From contig CAJUGS010000015.1 of assembly GCA_910586305.1 (NCBI GenBank), positions 1 through 64,000 of the forward strand: a DNA stretch of 64,000 nt. Reading direction: 5' to 3'. A program made the position numbers and the translations under genes. The notes below the pieces were generated by a model, which ran no database searches, was not told where the DNA came from, and saw only the letters and a program-made list of their open reading frames with translations. Position 1 is the stretch's first letter. Every line of letters begins with the position of its first letter. This stretch comes from an uncultured Duncaniella sp. (GTDB lineage: Bacteria; Bacteroidota; Bacteroidia; Bacteroidales; Muribaculaceae). Shown in pieces: positions 53,604 through 62,072 of this stretch.

Positions 53604-54073
53604 TGCGAAAATTAGTAACACTGATCACCGCAATAACCGCTATCGTCATGGCTGCCTCGTGCAGCCGTGGCGAGCGTGATTATAGCAGGTGGCAATCTCT
53701 CCCAGCCGACGGATGGGCCTACGGCGACACTCTCTACCTCCTGCCTGTCGATACCGGGCTACCCGACAATGACACCCTTGTGAGAAGGAGTCTGCATCTC
53801 GGCCTCACACACGACAACGACTATCCCTATTCAAATGTGTGGCTTGAGGTGGCGTATACCGGTTCAGGCCGACGATACCGCTACACGCTCAATATCCCCC
53901 TTGCCGACATCTACGGACGATGGCTCGGAAGCGGGTTCGGATCAGGCTACCAGCGCGATGTAGTGATAGTACCACAGGCGGATATAGACTTAACGATTCC
54001 CGTTGAGGTGCGCCACGTCATGCGTCTCGACACTCTCAAGGGAATCGACAAAATAGGTATTCTTATTGAATAG
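53603..54073 (+). CDS. gldH: Gliding-motility-type lipoprotein GldH
   Basis: 156 residues with a lipoprotein signal ending 'MAASCSRG'. The remaining beta-rich domain ('WLEVAYTGSGRRYRYTLNIPL', 'GSGFGSGYQRDVV') matches GldH, common in Bacteroidota including non-gliding gut species. It overlaps the ricT stop by one base (TGATG). Function is not understood outside gliding species. Confidence 0.85.
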   Translation: MRKLVTLITAITAIVMAASCSRGERDYSRWQSLPADGWAYGDTLYLLPVDTGLPDNDTLVRRSLHLGLTHDNDYPYSNVWLEVAYTGSGRRYRYTLNIPLADIYGRWLGSGFGSGYQRDVVIVPQADIDLTIPVEVRHVMRLDTLKGIDKIGILIE

Positions 54074-54112
54074 GAAAATATCGCTACCGGTGACTGCTTC
54101 AAGCCACCACGC

Positions 54113-55426
54113 CTACTTCACCTGCTTTTTCAGCCATTCATAGTGGCCTCGCTCAGTAGTAGCCGAGGTCCAATGCTCGTTGACAGGGGTGAGAAGCGCC
54201 TCCTTAGGAGCCGTAATCACATTGTAGACCTCATAGGATGTCGTAGGCGGACAGGTGTTATCGTTAAAGCCCCACGTGAGTCTGACGGGGCAGCGCAGTC
54301 TCTTTGCAAAATTTACCACGTCGTACATTTCGAGCGTACGCACCACGTCGGCTGTCGCTCCCTCACGGCTCTTGCGGAAGTGGTGGGGATATCCGCCACA
54401 CTTATCGCCAAGATAGCCCGTCATATCGCTCAGAGCCGGGTGATTGGCCACACACGCCGTAACCCTCGGGTCAAGGGCTGCTGTGGTTATGGCAAGCGCG
54501 CCACCCTGGCTTCCGCCCTGGGTGAACAGATTCCGGCCATCCCACTCCGGCAGATTCGTGAGCAGGTCAAGAAAACGACGACATCCGAGATAGACATCCT
54601 TCATATAGTATTCTTCGGGGTTTTCCAGGCCGAATTTTAGATAATCACCCTTCTCCTTTCTGAGCGATGCAAACTCCTGCTCTGACAACTCGGGATGGGC
54701 ACCGTGAATCTCAATCTCGGCACGTATCATACCTCCCTCGCCATAGTAGCGGTGATACATCGGCTCCTTGATGGTCTTGACCCCGGCCCCAGGCGGGCAG
54801 AGAACGGCAGGGTAGCGTCCGCCACCCTTGGGGATAAACAGATAACCCCACATACACCGGCCCGAGGAATCGAGCTGTAATTTCACCAGGCTGCAGGTCA
54901 TCTTATCTGTGGTATATTTCTCAACAGGCTCTATCGAATACGTGAGCGGGAAGCGAGCATCCTCCTTGAGCGCATTGCTCCAGAAAGCGTCAAAATCGGC
55001 CGGCTCACCGGTGAACGCACGAAGCTTATCAGGCGAGAAACCCACCTTGACATGATGAGCCGTAGAGAAACCGTCGTCTCCCATTGTGGCGCCAAGCCTG
55101 AGATCGCGGAAACCGGGACGCTCCATAGTGCCGATATTTACCACTCCCCTTCCGAGACTGTCGAGCACTATGGTCCCTTTGGTATCGTCAGGAAGATTAT
55201 CGTCTCCAATGGTATAGTTGACTGTCACTCCGGCTGCGGGGACTCCGTAGCGGTAGAGTGAGATATCTATAACGGCAGAGTCGCCCGTCTCGTAAATCCA
55301 GTCGGCCCTGTCGGGGGTAGCCACCCACAGAGCATCGTCGCGATAGGGATAGTTCTCTGCAAAAACTGCCACCGGCAGCCCGAGGACGGCGGTGGCAGTT
55401 GCTATAAAAAATGTTTTGATACTCAT
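54113..55426 (-). CDS. Exported acetyl-xylan esterase-type hydrolase, CE7 family
   Basis: 437 residues with a signal peptide (1-23). After an N-terminal beta domain, the alpha/beta-hydrolase core shows the CE7 nucleophile in 'GGSQGGALAI', an aspartate in 'GFNDNTCPP' and a histidine in 'ERGHYEW'. These enzymes remove acetyl groups from xylan oligomers or related glycans in the periplasm. It lies five bases downstream of rnfA on the same strand, so it may share that transcript, which is unexpected. It converges with gldH. Confidence 0.88.
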   Translation of the reverse strand: MSIKTFFIATATAVLGLPVAVFAENYPYRDDALWVATPDRADWIYETGDSAVIDISLYRYGVPAAGVTVNYTIGDDNLPDDTKGTIVLDSLGRGVVNIGTMERPGFRDLRLGATMGDDGFSTAHHVKVGFSPDKLRAFTGEPADFDAFWSNALKEDARFPLTYSIEPVEKYTTDKMTCSLVKLQLDSSGRCMWGYLFIPKGGGRYPAVLCPPGAGVKTIKEPMYHRYYGEGGMIRAEIEIHGAHPELSEQEFASLRKEKGDYLKFGLENPEEYYMKDVYLGCRRFLDLLTNLPEWDGRNLFTQGGSQGGALAITTAALDPRVTACVANHPALSDMTGYLGDKCGGYPHHFRKSREGATADVVRTLEMYDVVNFAKRLRCPVRLTWGFNDNTCPPTTSYEVYNVITAPKEALLTPVNEHWTSATTERGHYEWLKKQVK

Positions 55427-55431
55427 TCAGA

Positions 55432-56013
55432 TTATCCTATTTTAATGCCGGAGAAGCCCATGAAAGCCATGGCAAGGAGTCCGGCACAGATGAGAGCGAT
55501 GGGCACACCGCGCATAGCCTTGGGCACCGAGGTGAGGGCAAGCTGTTCGCGAATTCCGGCAAAGATGGATATAGCCATTGTGAAACCGACGGCTATGGCA
55601 AAAGCATAGACAATGCTCTCGCCGAGATTGTATCCCTTGCGTGTCACCTCGATTGCCACACCGAGCACAGCACAGTTTGTGGTGATAAGCGGCAGGAACA
55701 CTCCGAGCGCACTGTAGAGCACCGGAGCAATCTTCTTGAGAATAATCTCAAGCATCTGCACGAGAGCAGCAATCACAAGGATGAAGACGATGGTCTGCAT
55801 GAATCCGAGACCAAACGGAGTGAGCACAAGATCCTGGAGAAGCCAGGTCACAGCCGTGGCAAGCACCATGACGAAAGCCACTGCCGCGCCCATACCCGTG
55901 GCCGAAGAGAGCTTGCGGGAAACGCCAAGGAAAGGACAGATGCCGAGGAACTGGGCAAAGACAATGTTGTTGACAAAGATTGCCGTGATAATGATTGAGA
56001 TATATTCGATCAT
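55432..56013 (-). CDS. rnfA: Ion-translocating electron transport subunit RnfA
   Basis: 193 residues, six membrane segments; 'VNNIVFAQFLGICPFLGVS' and 'TTNCAVLGVAIE' carry conserved cysteines of RnfA/NqrE. Part of a membrane complex coupling ferredoxin oxidation and NAD reduction to ion pumping. Its start is three bases after the rnfE stop. Confidence 0.92.
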   Translation of the reverse strand: MIEYISIIITAIFVNNIVFAQFLGICPFLGVSRKLSSATGMGAAVAFVMVLATAVTWLLQDLVLTPFGLGFMQTIVFILVIAALVQMLEIILKKIAPVLYSALGVFLPLITTNCAVLGVAIEVTRKGYNLGESIVYAFAIAVGFTMAISIFAGIREQLALTSVPKAMRGVPIALICAGLLAMAFMGFSGIKIG

Positions 56014-56016
56014 GGC

Positions 56017-56610
56017 TTAGGCGTTTTTAGTACGGATTTTTGTGAAGAGGGCTATCAGCAGGCCGAGGGCTATAAACGCACCCGGAGCAAGGACGAAAAG
56101 AAGCGAGCCATAGGTCTCGGGGTAGATCTGCGCTCCGAAGATGCAGCCTGTGCCAAGAAACTCGCGCATCGCGCCAAGAATTGTCAGGGCCACTGTGAAA
56201 CCAAGGCCGATACCGATACCATCGAGAAAAGAGTCGAAAACATTATGGCGTGAAGCAAACGACTCGGCACGTCCGAGAAGTATACAGTTGACCACAATCA
56301 GAGGAATGAATATGCCGAGTGTAGCATAAAGAGCCGGAAGGTAGGCCTGCATGACAAGCTGTAGCACCGACACGAAAGTGGCAATCACCACGATGTAGGC
56401 CGGAATATGCACCTTGGCCGGCACAAAGTTCTTGATCATGGAGATAACAACGTTGGAGCAGATAAGCACACCCATGGTGGCGAGACCCATGCTCATGCCG
56501 TTCATGGCGCTGCCGGTGGTGCCGAGCGTAGGACACATACCCAGCAGAAGCACGAAGGCCGGGTTTTCGGCTATGATGCCGTTATATAGTATTTTGAGTT
56601 TTGCATTCAT
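56017..56610 (-). CDS. rnfE: Electron transport complex subunit RnfE
   Basis: 197 residues with six membrane segments. 'ENPAFVLLLGMCPTLGTTGS' and 'VNCILLGRAESFAS' match RnfE/NqrD; the cysteine pair mirrors that of RnfA. It lies 12 bases after rnfG. Confidence 0.92.
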   Translation of the reverse strand: MNAKLKILYNGIIAENPAFVLLLGMCPTLGTTGSAMNGMSMGLATMGVLICSNVVISMIKNFVPAKVHIPAYIVVIATFVSVLQLVMQAYLPALYATLGIFIPLIVVNCILLGRAESFASRHNVFDSFLDGIGIGLGFTVALTILGAMREFLGTGCIFGAQIYPETYGSLLFVLAPGAFIALGLLIALFTKIRTKNA

Positions 56611-56622
56611 GACTTTGCCGGA

Positions 56623-57207
56623 TTATTGCTGTGCAGAGAGTTGAGCGAATACGTCGTGGGCGCGGTTGAGCGCGTCGAGAAAAGCGCGAGATGTGATGGT
56701 AGCGGCAGTGATGGCATCGACATCACCCCCGTCCTTGCTGACAGTGAGATTGGATGTCGCGGGATTGAGCCCGATCACATTGCGGTGTCCCTCGGGCGAA
56801 CGGAACCACTCGTCCATCTTGGCACCGAGGCCTGGAGTCTCGGCGTGTTCCATCACGGCGAAGCCTGTGATATTGCCTTCGGCATCAAACCCATAAATAA
56901 GCCTTATGTCGCCTGAGAAACCGGCCGATGAGTAACTCTCGATAGCCGCTCCTACGAGCTTGCCCTCCTTGCGGGCAGGGAACACTTTGAGAGCTACAGA
57001 CTCTCCGGAAGGAGTCAGCTCGACAGCCTCGCTGACAGGGTCGTTGTCAAACGCCGGTGTCACGGCCTTCACAGCCTCTACCTGCTTGCTGAGCTTCGCA
57101 GCCTCGATGGGCTCTTCGGTGACCGAATAGACTCCGGCCAGAAGCGCGGCAGCCACAATGGTGACGGTGCCGAGCGAGAGCACCATGTTCACGAGTGACG
57201 ATTTCAT
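56623..57207 (-). CDS. rnfG: Electron transport complex subunit RnfG
   Basis: 194 residues with an N-terminal membrane helix and a periplasmic FMN-binding domain. 'GDVDAITAATITSRAF' carries the threonine that takes covalent FMN. 'HAETPGLGAKMDEWF' is also typical. It overlaps rnfD by four bases. Confidence 0.92.
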   Translation of the reverse strand: MKSSLVNMVLSLGTVTIVAAALLAGVYSVTEEPIEAAKLSKQVEAVKAVTPAFDNDPVSEAVELTPSGESVALKVFPARKEGKLVGAAIESYSSAGFSGDIRLIYGFDAEGNITGFAVMEHAETPGLGAKMDEWFRSPEGHRNVIGLNPATSNLTVSKDGGDVDAITAATITSRAFLDALNRAHDVFAQLSAQQ

Positions 57208-58160
57208 GCGGCAACCCTCCTTTCTCCGAATTTACGGGGCTTTATGTAACGGTTGATCAGAGGAGTGACACCATTCATGATGAGTATGGCGAACGACATA
57301 CCCTCGGGGTATGCTCCCCACTGACGGATGATGATGGTGATAAGTCCGATCATGACTCCGTAGACCACCATGCCCGAGTGGCACATGGGAGATGTAACAT
57401 AGTCCGTAGCCATGAAGATAGCTCCGAGCAGAAGACCGCCCGAAAGAAGCTCAACACCCACAGGCGCACCTATGAGCCATGAGAACACGGCCACAGTGAG
57501 CAGAATTGACACCGGTATGTGCCAGCTTATCACCTTGAACACCAAGAGATACACGCAACCTATCAGAAGGGCTATGGCACCTACCTCGCCGAGAGATCCA
57601 CCCATATTGCCGAGCAGAGAGTTCACGAGATTTACATCCGAAGCGTCAATCACGCCCATCTTGATCTGGCTCAGCACAGTAGCTCCGGTAGTGGCATCGG
57701 TATAGGCCATACGGTTCACCTCTGGAAGAGGCCATGTGGTCATTGCCACCGGGAATGAAAGCAGAAGGAACACACGACCGACAAGAGCGGGATTGAAAAT
57801 GTTGCATCCGAGACCGCCAAAAGTCATCTTTCCGATGCCTATGGCCACCACGCAACCAATGAGAATCATCCACACCGGAAGATTGCTCGGAAGGTTAAGG
57901 GCGAGAAGCAAGCCTGTGAGCACTGCCGACAGATTGCCTATCGAAGGCTTCTGGCCCAGCATAAAACGTGTGATGAGGTACTCTACTGCCACACACCCCA
58001 CGATGGATGTGACGATCACGATAGCCGCGCCAAGCCCGAAATAGTAGAGGGCCACAAGCACAGCAGGCACAAGCGCGACGATAACGTGGAGCATCAGCCG
58101 TGTCACTGTCGTCGGTGTCTGCGCGTGAGGCGACGGCGAAATGGTAATTAGACTGTTCAT
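57204..58160 (-). CDS. rnfD: Electron transport complex subunit RnfD
   Basis: 318 residues, about nine membrane segments. 'TGATVLSQIK' holds the covalent-FMN threonine; 'GKMTFGGLGCNIFNPALVGR' matches RnfD. Its length is shorter than NqrB, supporting Rnf. It is the first gene of the transcript; rnfB and rnfC, which normally precede it, are not here. The next gene on the right is divergent. Confidence 0.92.
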   Translation of the reverse strand: MNSLITISPSPHAQTPTTVTRLMLHVIVALVPAVLVALYYFGLGAAIVIVTSIVGCVAVEYLITRFMLGQKPSIGNLSAVLTGLLLALNLPSNLPVWMILIGCVVAIGIGKMTFGGLGCNIFNPALVGRVFLLLSFPVAMTTWPLPEVNRMAYTDATTGATVLSQIKMGVIDASDVNLVNSLLGNMGGSLGEVGAIALLIGCVYLLVFKVISWHIPVSILLTVAVFSWLIGAPVGVELLSGGLLLGAIFMATDYVTSPMCHSGMVVYGVMIGLITIIIRQWGAYPEGMSFAILIMNGVTPLINRYIKPRKFGERRVAA

Positions 58161-58216
58161 TATATTAAGGTATGTTTTACTTTTCCATGAGGATTTTTCC
58201 GGTACAGATTTGAGGG

Positions 58217-58247
58217 CAAAATTAGTAAAAAATACTTAATCTATCAA
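58217..58247 (-). promoter_or_regulatory. Promoter of rnfD-G-E-A
   Basis: On the minus strand TAATTTTG (58217-58224) follows TTG (58245-58247) with a 20-base spacer. The start is expected near 58210, so rnfD is the first gene of the mRNA. Confidence 0.7.
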
Positions 58248-58315
58248 AAAAATATCCCGAAGCAGACAAAATTAACAATCCGTGAATTTTTTTTTATCCT
58301 TACCCCCTCGGAAAC

Positions 58316-58346
58316 TTGCATTGTTGGCAATAACTCCGTATCTTTG
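58316..58346 (+). promoter_or_regulatory. Promoter of the OmpA/TPR lipoprotein gene
   Basis: TTG (58316-58318), 20 bases and TATCTTTG (58339-58346) are ideal in spacing. The ATG at 58413 leaves a leader of about 60 bases. Confidence 0.8.
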
Positions 58347-58412
58347 CTAACTCTTAGAAGAGTGTACTGACGAATCAACTATAACAACATATCTCCAAAA
58401 CCAATCATCACA

Positions 58413-60098
58413 ATGAAGAAAACCACCGGGCTTACCCTGCTTATTGGTAGCACACTTATGCTCACTGGTTGCGGCAAGAAAATGAATCAGTTTGCCGCCG
58501 ACTATTTCTCAACCAACCCCAATCCCCTCGAGGTAGTGGGCACACACGTACCCGCCACTGTCACCGGCCACATCCCCGCCAAGTTCTTCAAGAAGAACGC
58601 CATCGTGACTGTAACCCCCGTGCTTGCCTACAACGGCCAGCGCCAGGAGGCTTCGGCCATGACTTTCCAGGGCGAGAAGGTGAGAGGCAACAACCCCGTA
58701 GTCTCCTATGACAACGGCGGCACAGTGACCATTCCCGTCAACTACATCTATGAGCCCGCGATGCAGCGTTCCGAGCTCTATCTCGACTTCGCAGTAGACC
58801 AGAAGGGCAAGAAATATGTGCTTCCCTCTGTAAAGGTTGCCAACGGCGTTGTAGCCACCGCAGCCCTCGCCGACGCAGCCACCGTTGATCCTGCTCTCGC
58901 TCAGGACAAGTTCCAGCGCATCATCAACGAGAAGTACACCGCCGACATCCACTTCCTCATCAACCAGGCCAACCTCCGCAAGAACGAGCTCAACAGCGAC
59001 GAAGTGCTTCGCCTCAACCGCGACATCCGCGCAGCTGCCGGTGACGACCGCCGCCAGATCGAGGAAATCAACATCTCAAGCTACGCTTCGCCCGACGGCG
59101 CGCTCGACTTCAACACCAAGCTTGCCGAAAACCGCGAGGCAAACACCAAGAAGTATATGGAAGGCCAGCTCAAGAAGGACAAGGTGACAGAGTTCGGCGA
59201 ACTCACTGCACAGTTCACCCCCGAGGACTGGGAAGGCTTCCAGAAGCTTGTTGCCGCCAGCAACATCCAGGATAAAGACCTCATCCTCAGCGTTCTCTCC
59301 ATGTACAAGAATCCCGAAATCCGCGAGCGTGAAATCCGCAACCTCTCCAGCGTATTCGATCAGCTTGCCGACGAAATCCTTCCCCAGCTCCGCTACTCCC
59401 GCATCACTGCCAGCATCAACGTGATCGGCAAGAGCGACGACGAGCTCAACAAGGCTTACGACACCGACCCCTCTACCCTCACTGTCGACGAGCTCCTCTA
59501 CACCGCTACCCTCACTCCCGACCTCAACCGCAAGAAGGCCATCTACACCGCCACTTCTCGCCTCTACCCCAACGACTACCGCGCATTCAACAACATCGGT
59601 ATGGTAGAATACCAGCAGGGTGACTACGATGCTGCCATGGCCAACTTCAAGAAGGCTGCCCGCATCAACGGCAACGCTCCCGAGGCACAGATGAACCAGG
59701 GTCTCGTGGCTCTCGTCAACAACGACGTTCGTGCCGCCAACACATCCTTCGGCAAGGCTGCCGGCCTCGACGACCTCGGCCCCGCCCTCGGTGTAATGTA
59801 CCTCAAGCTTGGCGACGTGAAGGCTGCAACCAAGGCTTTCGGTTCAGACAAGAGCAACAACGCCGCTCTCGCCCAGATCCTCGACAAGGACTACTCCAAG
59901 GCTAAGAGCACTCTCGCTGCTATCTCCAACCCCGACGCCACCACCTACTACCTGATGGCTGTTCTCGGAGCACGCACCGACAACGAGCAGATGGTGACAT
60001 CCAACCTCCGTCAGGCTGTCAAGCTTGACTCCAAGATGGCTGCACAGGCTGCAAACGACCTCGAATTCTCCCGCTTCAACATCTCCTCCGTGCTCTAA
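58413..60098 (+). CDS. Lipoprotein with OmpA-like motif and TPR repeats, likely abundant
   Basis: 561 residues. The signal ends in 'LMLTGCGKK', making Cys20 the lipid anchor. A beta-rich domain (about 40-150) precedes an OmpA-like segment ('ISSYASPDGALDFNTKLAEN') and TPR units ('AFNNIGMVEYQQGDYDAAM'). Codon choice is markedly biased to ctc, aag, gcc and cgc compared with neighbours, which suggests high expression. It probably links the outer membrane and peptidoglycan. Single gene with a strong promoter. Confidence 0.8.
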   Translation: MKKTTGLTLLIGSTLMLTGCGKKMNQFAADYFSTNPNPLEVVGTHVPATVTGHIPAKFFKKNAIVTVTPVLAYNGQRQEASAMTFQGEKVRGNNPVVSYDNGGTVTIPVNYIYEPAMQRSELYLDFAVDQKGKKYVLPSVKVANGVVATAALADAATVDPALAQDKFQRIINEKYTADIHFLINQANLRKNELNSDEVLRLNRDIRAAAGDDRRQIEEINISSYASPDGALDFNTKLAENREANTKKYMEGQLKKDKVTEFGELTAQFTPEDWEGFQKLVAASNIQDKDLILSVLSMYKNPEIREREIRNLSSVFDQLADEILPQLRYSRITASINVIGKSDDELNKAYDTDPSTLTVDELLYTATLTPDLNRKKAIYTATSRLYPNDYRAFNNIGMVEYQQGDYDAAMANFKKAARINGNAPEAQMNQGLVALVNNDVRAANTSFGKAAGLDDLGPALGVMYLKLGDVKAATKAFGSDKSNNAALAQILDKDYSKAKSTLAAISNPDATTYYLMAVLGARTDNEQMVTSNLRQAVKLDSKMAAQAANDLEFSRFNISSVL

Positions 60099-60138
60099 AT
60101 GACACAACAGAGATAACAGAAGGATAGAATCCACCATA

Positions 60139-60194
60139 GTCCGAAGTGAACGGAGAGCCGGGACAAATATTTCCTGACTCCTTTCATTTCGGAC
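60139..60194 (+). terminator. Terminator after the OmpA/TPR lipoprotein gene
   Basis: Bases 60139-60155 and 60178-60194 pair over 17 positions with one G-U and one mismatch, followed by TTTTGTTTT. Confidence 0.8.
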
Positions 60195-60269
60195 TTTTGT
60201 TTTCTCTCCCATCCTCATGCACCGACGATAACCATACCAAAAACAAACACCACAAAAAACCGACACATT

Positions 60270-61805
60270 ATGCGAAGATTCCTACTCACCATGGCCACCG
60301 CCGTCATGAGCCTTACAGCTTTCTCAGCTACTCCTGAAGGCCTCATCACCTCCACACCCGAAGGAACACTCTACCCGGAAGTCTACACCTCGTGCCGTGA
60401 ATTCATCATCTACACCGGTATGCCCGCCCGCACCACCAACACAGGCTACAACACACAGCTTGTGATCAACGGTGACGAAATATACATCCACAACATCATA
60501 CGCGACTACGACGGTCTCGACTCGTGGATCAAAGGCACCATCACCCCCGACGGAGTAGCCGAGTTCAAGCTACCTCAGCCCGTGGCCTATACTCCGGGCG
60601 CGGCAGCCGACGGCTCGGACGACACTGTCCTGTATGCCGAGATGTTCCTGGCCAAGCGCCAGGGCAATATCAAGGAAGTTACGCCCGATACGGAAAATAC
60701 CACGCTGCGCATGAAATGGGACGGAGTCTCGCTAACACAAATTCTGCCCGGATCATCGGTAGACGACCTTGACTACGACGGTCTGTGCGCACTGTCAAAC
60801 TCATCACACCAGTACATAGGCTACGGCTCGCAGAACATAGGCATGAAAATCTGGGACCGCACACCATTGCAGGCCCCTAAAGACCTTTCAATATCAGAAT
60901 ACAACCTGACATATAAAAACAAGTTCGACACATCACTCGGCGGACGAGTAAAAATAGGCACAGACGGCTCCTCGCTGTGGATACAAGGACTAAACAAACA
61001 CCTCCCCGAAGCATGGGTGAAGGGCGAGATAGCTGCTGACGGCACAGTAACCATACCGTCCGACCAGTATATGGGGCTCACCAACGGCTACTTCATGTTC
61101 TTCCTTGGAGCCGACTACAACCGTGGCAACTACACCATCACGGATGCCGTCACTCTTGTCAAGGATGGCGACAACTACAACGCACAGTCGGCTATGCTCA
61201 TCAACCTTGGTAATGAGACCGTGAACGGAGGAGAAGGAATGGATATGAGAGAAGCCGTATTCGCCCCATTCATTGAAGTACCACTCACACCGGCCGATCC
61301 ACTCATCTTCGAGCTCGCATATGAAGAAGGACTTTCGATGCTCGTATTCCAGATACTCCCCATCGACAACGACGGTGTCTTCCTCGACTATGAACGCCTG
61401 TACTTCAACGTATATCTCAACGACGAACCCTATACATTCACTCCCGAAAAAGAATTCGTCACCGAGACAATCAAGGACATACCCTACACCTATTCCAACG
61501 AAGACTCATACCTCATGTCGGGTGGAGAAGGTCTCTTCATCGCAGCCATCGAGACACAGGCCCAATCTATGGGTGTGCGTTCGTTCTACCGCAACGGTGC
61601 CGATGGCAGCAACATCACACAGTCGGAGCTCATGTTCGAGACACTCACCGGCATTTCAGAGACCGTCGAAGACTCTCCGATAGTAGACACACGCCACTAC
61701 AATCTCAACGGAGTTGAAGTTTCCGCTCCCACACCCGGCCTCTACATCCGTCGCATCACACGTGCCGACGGCTCGATAGAGACATCCAAGGTTATAATCC
61801 GATAA
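60270..61805 (+). CDS. Secreted protein with sorting-type tail, unknown function
   Basis: 511 residues, signal peptide (1-19, 'AFSA-T'). The body is beta-rich and repeats phrases such as 'VIWIKGTI/AWVKGEIAADGTVTIP' (about 85-110 and 245-265), suggesting a duplicated domain. The tail 'YNLNGVEVSAPTPGLYIRR' matches other secreted proteins here. No enzyme motif is seen. No own promoter was found in the 75 bases after the preceding terminator. Confidence 0.72.
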   Translation: MRRFLLTMATAVMSLTAFSATPEGLITSTPEGTLYPEVYTSCREFIIYTGMPARTTNTGYNTQLVINGDEIYIHNIIRDYDGLDSWIKGTITPDGVAEFKLPQPVAYTPGAAADGSDDTVLYAEMFLAKRQGNIKEVTPDTENTTLRMKWDGVSLTQILPGSSVDDLDYDGLCALSNSSHQYIGYGSQNIGMKIWDRTPLQAPKDLSISEYNLTYKNKFDTSLGGRVKIGTDGSSLWIQGLNKHLPEAWVKGEIAADGTVTIPSDQYMGLTNGYFMFFLGADYNRGNYTITDAVTLVKDGDNYNAQSAMLINLGNETVNGGEGMDMREAVFAPFIEVPLTPADPLIFELAYEEGLSMLVFQILPIDNDGVFLDYERLYFNVYLNDEPYTFTPEKEFVTETIKDIPYTYSNEDSYLMSGGEGLFIAAIETQAQSMGVRSFYRNGADGSNITQSELMFETLTGISETVEDSPIVDTRHYNLNGVEVSAPTPGLYIRRITRADGSIETSKVIIR

Positions 61806-61831
61806 ACACCACATCCATCCCTAAAGGGAAC

Positions 61832-61893
61832 GTCTCGATATCCGGCGCAAAACGCTCTGTTACGGAGATTTGCTTCCGACCGGATATCGAGAC
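61832..61893 (+). terminator. Long-stem terminator after the secreted 511-residue gene
   Basis: GTCTCGATATCCGG (61832-61845) pairs exactly with 61880-61893, with an inner GCAAA/TTTGC pairing and then CTTTTT. Confidence 0.85.
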
Positions 61894-62036
61894 ACTATCT
61901 TTTTACGAAACAGCATAGCTGCTCTTCTCATAATCGCGAGTTGCAGGTCTGCAATCCCGGAAAGTCATCTTTATCAAACATATACGGAATGTGCCAGGAC
62001 TACAACTGCGCCCTTTCCGATGCACATCTTTTTAAT

Positions 62037-62067
62037 TTGTCTGATAGTGGCAAAATATGTATATTTG
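62037..62067 (+). promoter_or_regulatory. Promoter of the membrane TPR regulator, implies leaderless mRNA
   Basis: TTG (62037-62039), a 20-base spacer and TATATTTG (62060-62067) are ideal. The ATG at 62073 lies only six bases after the -7 element, so the transcript should start at or within a few bases of the start codon. Confidence 0.8.
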
Positions 62068-62072
62068 CAGAT

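Noticed and set aside
55432..58160. Na+-NQR instead of Rnf
   Set aside because: RnfD length (318) is short for NqrB, and no nqrA or nqrF is adjacent; Rnf fits better, though B and C are missing.
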